64,000 nt of DNA from Hirsutella rhossiliensis (taxonomy: Eukaryota; Ascomycota; Sordariomycetes; Hypocreales; Ophiocordycipitaceae), in the NCBI RefSeq assembly GCF_020360975.1, contig NW_025408677.1:2542001-2606000 (forward strand). The letters run 5' to 3'. Below, one piece after another: positions 58,508 to 64,000 of this stretch. Made by a program: the position numbers and the translations under genes. Under the pieces are notes generated by a model. The model was given only the letters and a program-made list of their open reading frames with translations, did no database searches and was not told where the DNA came from. Within the stretch, counting starts at the first letter, position 1. Every line of letters begins with the position of its first letter.

Positions 58508-59238
58508 GCTCGTGCCGCGAATCGGGCGACGCGAAACGGGCGTTCGGCAGGGACTGGAGAGCGGAGGGAGGCGAAATCTCGGCGGGATACGCTTGGCGCG
58601 GGAAAAGGACGAGGTGGGCCGTCCCGTGAGAAAGATGAAGAGTGGCTGGCAATCCACCTTTCCGGTTGAAACACGTGGTGGAGTTGCCCGCCGTATATGC
58701 CCTGTCCAGATGGCTTCGTGCGACGCGGATTTCCAAGACCGCCGACGCATGGAGACCACGCAAAGCATGGGAAGGGTTCGGGACTGCGGTGACGGAGTCT
58801 GGTCGGGCAGGGACGCTCTGTACAAACCTTGGCTTGGATATGTTTCTTTTTGTCCAACTTGGATCCGTGTTTTTCTCCTGAAAAGGATAAGTCTATACAG
58901 CATGTCCGTGACTGGTGACCTGTTTGTTGAGGTGGCGGCCTCTTCAGAGAGATGGCATTGGCTGTGCAAGCCTGGGACGACGAGGCTGTCGCTCCTCTAG
59001 CAAAGATGCCTGGTCGAGAAGGATGATCTTTCTGCACCCATAACAGGTCCCGATAGCGACCAGCTGCTCTGGAGTGGCCAATAGATCGATATCGGGATCG
59101 GCGGTGGCGTTGGGAGTTTCTCTGTCGTCGTGGACTCGATCGAGAGGCCTATCTCGTAAGACGGGATTTGCTCTCCCTATGGTGAGCGAACTGGTAAGTG
59201 GCTGGACGAGGAGAGGGCAAAGCCTCTTTCCTCTCCCG
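58508..59238. other. Convergent gap between PXMP2/MPV17-like and VPS22 genes
   Basis: About 730 bases between two stop codons. No coding-like frame, RNA or repeat cluster noticed. Confidence 0.55.
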
Positions 59239-59669
59239 TCACCCGCCGCCGCCGCCGCCGCCTTCGACAACGCTCCCATCCGTGTCGACCATGAAGCTGG
59301 GACTCCAGTACTCCCACTCGCCGCGCGTCTGCTGGTCGACCCACAGCATGCCCTGGGCGACGAGGTCGTCGATGACGGTGCGGCAGCGGGCGGCCTCCCA
59401 GCCGAGGTTGTCGCGCAGCATGCCGACGCTGACGTAGCCGAGCACCTGGACGGCCTCGACGACGGCAGCCTGGTCGCTGCTCAGCTCGCGCGGCACGCTG
59501 CGGATGTACTCCTTGCGCCCGACGCGCACGATGCCGTAGCTGCCGCCGAGCGGTTTGAGCGTCTCAACGGCGCGCCGCACGTCGTCTTCCGAGATGTCGC
59601 CACCGCCTTCCGACGTTTGTTGTTGTTCCCCCCGTTGCTTGCCCTTGTCCTTGTCCGGCGACCACGCGG

Positions 59670-59711
<42 letters not shown>

Positions 59712-60177
59712 TGTTACCCTCGTCGGCCGGGCCCCGTCGCGAGAGTCGCTCCCTCAGCTCGCGCAGCCCAATCAACCCGCCGTTCTCGCCCCTGGTCGCG
59801 CCACAAACCTCGACGACGCGCACCGCCAGCCCGAAGTAAAAGTCGTTGACCGTCTTGCCCAGCAGCTGGGCCCAGATGGACCCTGCCCCTCCATCGCCGG
59901 CACCACCACCCGCTCCTCTCGCACCGGCGCTGCTGGCGAGGGGATCCACGCCAATGGCGGTGCACATGCGGGCAAACTGGGCGCGGAACGACGGGTCGGA
60001 GCGAATGTCCTTTGCGTGCGTCTGGGCAAACTGCTGCAGCAGCGAGCGGAAGACGGACAGCTGCGTCTCGAGCGCCTGGGCGTTGGTGGCCCGCAGCGAG
60101 GAGCCGTGCGAGGCGTAGTGCGCCGACGTGAGCCGCGACCGGTCGAAGGCGCCGATGCCGACGCCCTTGCGCGACAT
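59239..60177 (-). CDS. VPS22: ESCRT-II subunit VPS22/SNF8
   Basis: Single exon of 312 residues. Vps22 (EAP30 family) is the core of the ESCRT-II complex that sorts ubiquitinated cargo into multivesicular bodies. Blocks: MSRKGVGIGAFDRSRLTSAH, LETQLSVFRSLLQQFAQTHA, FRAQFARMCTAIGVDPLAS, DFYFGLAVRVVEVCGATRGE, GGLIGLRELRERL, then the two winged-helix parts with YGIVRVGRKEYIRSVPRELS and CRTVIDDLVAQGMLWVDQQ. It exceeds the usual 230-260 residues because of a Gly/Ala-rich insert and a serine run of about 14 residues encoded by a CAG-type repeat, plus a Gly-rich end. The frame is open upstream to 60456 but that part is low complexity, so ATG 60177 is used. Confidence 0.92.
59671..59713. repeat. (GCT)n/(AGC)n microsatellite inside VPS22
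   Basis: About fourteen near-perfect triplets, read as AGC serine codons on the minus strand. It falls in a linker between the N-terminal helical part and the winged-helix domains of VPS22. Confidence 0.85.
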
Positions 60178-60977
60178 TTGCAGGCGAGGCTGTTGGGGAG
60201 ACTCGCGGGGGCTTCCGATGGAGAGGCGCGCTTGAGAGCGGGGTGGGGAGGGGGAAGGGGGGAGGGGAGGTAGGCTCGCCTCAGGCTTTGCTCTCCGAGA
60301 AGAACAGCAAGGGATCCGTGTACCGCGCGTATCCAGAAGGCAGACAATATATCTCTGGAAAGTCAGAGGCGGGGGAGGACGTTGCTTTCGCACTGCTGGG
60401 CCGGACATGACAAGTGGTGAGGTCGTCGGATGCCTAAGCCTGGTGGGGCTCGGCACAACGTCAGCGGTGGCATCTCATCCGTCACTCTTCCGTCCGCCAT
60501 CCACACACGCCTCGGGTACGAGTTACAGAGTGGAAAATGCTAGGTTTTGTATATTCCCAACGCCGGTGCATGATGTGCTTAAACGTTGGCGAGGCTGTAG
60601 CCAAACATGTACCATCCACGAGGACAACCACGCAGCCCCATGCCCGGCACGGTCCGGAAAGACGGCGGCCAACCCCTCATCCGTGTCGCCGGGCGGACAC
60701 GGGGGGGAACAGGCAGAGAGGCATCAAGGGTTCATGTATATGCCCGTGTGCCTGAAACCGAGCCGCTACCACGGATCCCCAAGGCAAAAGAGCTCCTGTC
60801 GGCGCCAGCATCGCTCGTCCCTTTCTCGCTGTTCCCAAAGCCCCCTTGGCTCTCTCTATCCCGAGGGTGTCTTCATCAGCCGTAAAACCCCTGAATGCGT
60901 CCGCCTGGACCTGTCCTCTCGGAGCCTCCCACTCGCCCCGTTGCAGCTCTATTCCCGCGCATCCATGTACTCTATCG
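60178..60977. other. VPS22 promoter and YDJ1-like 3' region
   Basis: Eight hundred bases without a supportable gene. A plus-strand frame runs through but antisense to the flanking genes and without a family signal. GGGGAGGGGGAAGGGGGGAGG near 60244-60270 is G-rich. Confidence 0.5.
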
Positions 60978-62439
60978 CTACTGCGTCTGGCACTGCGCTT
61001 GCCCATCCTCGACGTCTTCGTCTTCCCACTCGCTGGCGAATCGTGGATCTCCCGAGTTCTCACCCATCTACTCACATATTAGTCTCACAGCTCTGCCAGC
61101 GGCAAGGGGCTCAGCGGTTCACTCACCTTGTCAATGTCTGCTCCGTCCTCGTACTCGACCTCGTCGACCTCTTCCGCCTCGATCGGCGCTTGCGGGGGAG
61201 GCAGCATCTTCTGGATCGCGTCGTATGCCGCATCGTCCTTTAACCAGCCGTCCTCGGGAAACTCGATGTTGACGAGGAGATAGAGGTCGCCCTTGGTCTC
61301 GCCACGCTTCATCGGCATGCCCTCTGCCTCGATCCGGAGGCAGTCGCCCGGCCTCAGCACCTTGCCCCGCGGCCGGTCGATCGAGATGCCTCTGCCGTCG
61401 AGGTGCTTGAGTACGACTCTTGAAAACCCAGTCAAGGCCTCGGCCAGCGTGACTTTGAGCTCGGCAGACAAGTCGTTGCCGAGCCGCGAGAAGGTGTCAT
61501 GTGGCTCCTCCACCAACGTGAAGACAATATCTCCGGGGGTCTGATCGGGGTACTGATCCGCTTCTCCTTCCAACACGATCCGCTCACCTTGCATGGATCC
61601 TCGGGGGATGTAAATCTCCAACACCTTCTTCTCCTGCACCGTCTTCTTGCCTTTGCACCTCTTGCAGCGGTCCTTTTCCTTGTACAAGCTTCCGGACCCT
61701 TGGCAGTGATCGCAAAGGACCGCCTCGCGTCTCATCATGCCGGGCCCGACTTGCCGGATGGCCTCGACCATGCCGTTGCCCTTGCAGCGCTCGCATGCCG
61801 CCGGCTTTGCTTTTTCCTTGCCTCCCGAGCCCTTGCACTGGGCGCAGAGGACTTGCTTGTTGGCTGCGAACTTGACCGTCTTGCCCTTGTAGAGCTCCTC
61901 GAGCGTCACCTTGTACTCTTGCTCCTCATCGGGGCCCCTGCGCGGCCGGCGCGGGCCGCCGGGACCGCCGGGCCCCCCCATGTTGAAGCCAAACATTTGC
62001 GAAAGAATGTCATTGAGGTCGACCTCGGGCCCGCCGGGGCCGCCTCGGGAGCCGTCAAAAGCGGCCATGCCATGTGTGTCGTAGAGATGGCGCTTTTGAT
62101 CGTCGCTGAGGATTTCATATGCCTTTGTGATCTCCTTGAACTTGACCTCGGATTCTCCGCGTTGGTCTTCCGGGGCCTTGTCGGGGTGGTATTTTAGTGC
62201 GGCCTGTCTCGACGTCAGTCTTGCGATGGCCGGAGGAGAAGGGCGAGGGAGGCAGCAGTCGCACCTTTCGATATGCCTTCTTGATCTGATCTTGCGAGGC
62301 ATCTCTCTCGATGGACAGCAGCTCTGCGGAGCGTGGTGAGACGGGAGGCCGTTGGAGTCGAGGGTCTTGGGGCGGGCATACCATAGAGATCAACCTCCTC
62401 CTCGCCCATGGCCCCCGGGTTCGGAGCATCCGCAGCCAT
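60978..62439 (-). CDS. Type I J-protein (YDJ1-like) with CaaX end
   Basis: CDS complement join(60978..61067,61127..62203,62265..62323,62382..62439), 427 residues. Cytosolic co-chaperone that delivers clients to Hsp70 and stimulates its ATPase. Order: J domain with HPD at 45-47 ([15 protein letters not shown] joined to [11 protein letters not shown]), Gly/Phe region with [11 protein letters not shown], four zinc-binding repeats ([32 protein letters not shown]), then the substrate-binding domains ([20 protein letters not shown]). The last exon of 30 codons, spliced through a 59-base intron with a GACTAAT branch, gives the family tail [18 protein letters not shown] and ends CQTQ, a CaaX box like CASQ of yeast Ydj1. 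Reading through that intron would give a 13-residue tail without the box. A putative heat-shock element lies upstream. Confidence 0.93.
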
Positions 62440-62634
62440 TGTGCGAAACGATGACTATCCTAAATGCTGGCTGAAGTTGCGTCTGGTTACCGAGAATTTG
62501 TTTTGTATCGAGGTACTGCAGATATGCCATGCAAAGTGAGGGTACGGAAAACGGCAATCAGACAAACGATAATAGTTCACGGCAAAAGATGCTAAAAAAA
62601 GTTTTGGCCCATTAGCGCGGGGTTGATCGGCTGG

Positions 62635-62654
62635 CGAAGTACCTATGTACTTCG
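62635..62654. repeat. Perfect inverted repeat, 8-base arms
   Basis: CGAAGTAC and GTACTTCG separated by CTAT. It lies in the divergent promoter about 200 bases from the J-protein start and could be a dimeric factor site or simply part of the GTAC-rich repeat vocabulary. Confidence 0.5.
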
Positions 62655-62715
62655 TACTTATCCGTACCATCTACAGTGCTGGTCCGGATGGCCCTCGACT
62701 CTCGGCATGGCAATA

Positions 62716-62730
62716 TTCTAGATTTTTCAA
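62716..62730. promoter_or_regulatory. Putative heat-shock element
   Basis: Three contiguous five-base units ATTCT-AGATT-TTTCA match nTTCn-nGAAn-nTTCn with one mismatch in the central unit. Yeast YDJ1 and many J-protein genes are activated by Hsf1, so an element here makes sense, but one imperfect match in 533 bases is weak evidence. Confidence 0.35.
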
Positions 62731-62789
62731 CGCCCCTCTGCCATACTGATGACGTTTCAGCTGTCGACTACCTAGTCGATCGTGTTTGA

Positions 62790-64000
<1,211 letters not shown>

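Noticed and set aside
59074..60273. 399-codon plus-strand frame over VPS22
   Set aside because: Antisense to VPS22, low complexity, no motif.
60407..61243. 278-codon plus-strand frame
   Set aside because: Overlaps the last exon of the J-protein gene in antisense and shows neither codon bias nor a family signal.

Overview
This window is nuclear DNA of a filamentous ascomycete (Pezizomycotina), most likely a sordariomycete of the Hypocreales. The evidence is GC-rich genes with strong G/C third-position bias, many 50-110 bp introns with GTRNGT donors and CTRAC-type branch sites, and a near-textbook White Collar-1 photoreceptor. There is also an SKT5/CHS4 chitin-synthase regulator, a Zn2Cys6 factor and sordariomycete-style housekeeping genes. 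The order-level placement is inference. I see no rRNA, tRNA, CRISPR array, intact transposon or secondary-metabolite backbone gene. Gene models were spliced by eye and checked for frame, splice dinucleotides and protein continuity; most exon sums close exactly.

Layout. 1-2859: long leader/promoter region of wc-1. 2860-6205 (+): wc-1, the LOV/PAS/GATA blue-light receptor. 7472-12126 (-): UDP-glucose:glycoprotein glucosyltransferase. It is divergent from 13028-16966 (+), alpha-COP of the COPI coat, so two early-secretory-pathway genes share about 0.9 kb of promoter. 17313-18207 (-): proteasome lid subunit RPN12. 20719-23577 (+): SKT5/CHS4-type protein ending in a prenylation box. 24570-26480 and 26981-28697 (+): two unrelated MFS transporters (monocarboxylate-like and allantoate-permease-like). 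29407-31190 (+): membrane-anchored alkaline phosphatase. 31497-33395 (-): a fusion of an alpha/beta hydrolase with a capping-enzyme-like cysteine phosphatase. 34191-34955 (-): complex I assembly factor NDUFAF3-like. 35544-36206 (-): ribosomal protein eL34. 36825-37340 (-): a small unidentified helical protein. 38675-39298 (+): small FAR1-type zinc-finger protein. 39299-44542: a 5.2 kb gene desert. 44543-46294 (+): Zn2Cys6 regulator. 48556-50167 (+): checkpoint clamp subunit Rad9. 50232-51320 (-): RCC1-repeat (ATS1-like) protein. 51665-53617 (+): prephenate dehydrogenase TYR1. 54063-55261 (-): unidentified Cys-containing protein. 57516-58507 (+): PXMP2/MPV17-family membrane protein. 59239-60177 (-): ESCRT-II subunit VPS22/SNF8. 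60978-62439 (-): YDJ1-type J-protein with a CaaX end. 62973 to the window edge (+): mitochondrial glutamyl-tRNA synthetase, incomplete.

How the genes relate. This is mostly a core housekeeping segment: ER folding and COPI traffic, proteasome, ribosome, ESCRT, chaperone, DNA-damage clamp, aromatic amino acids and mitochondrial translation. It also holds light sensing, a transporter pair and a few accessory genes. There is no operon-like cluster. The main organisational signals are divergent promoters (UGGT/alpha-COP, ATS1-like/TYR1, YDJ1-like/MSE1) and a very tight Rad9/ATS1-like tail-to-tail junction. Intergenic DNA is studded with CCTA/TAGG-type palindromic repeats. Two prenylation-motif proteins (SKT5-like CVVM, YDJ1-like CQTQ) have their CaaX motif on or across a short terminal exon.
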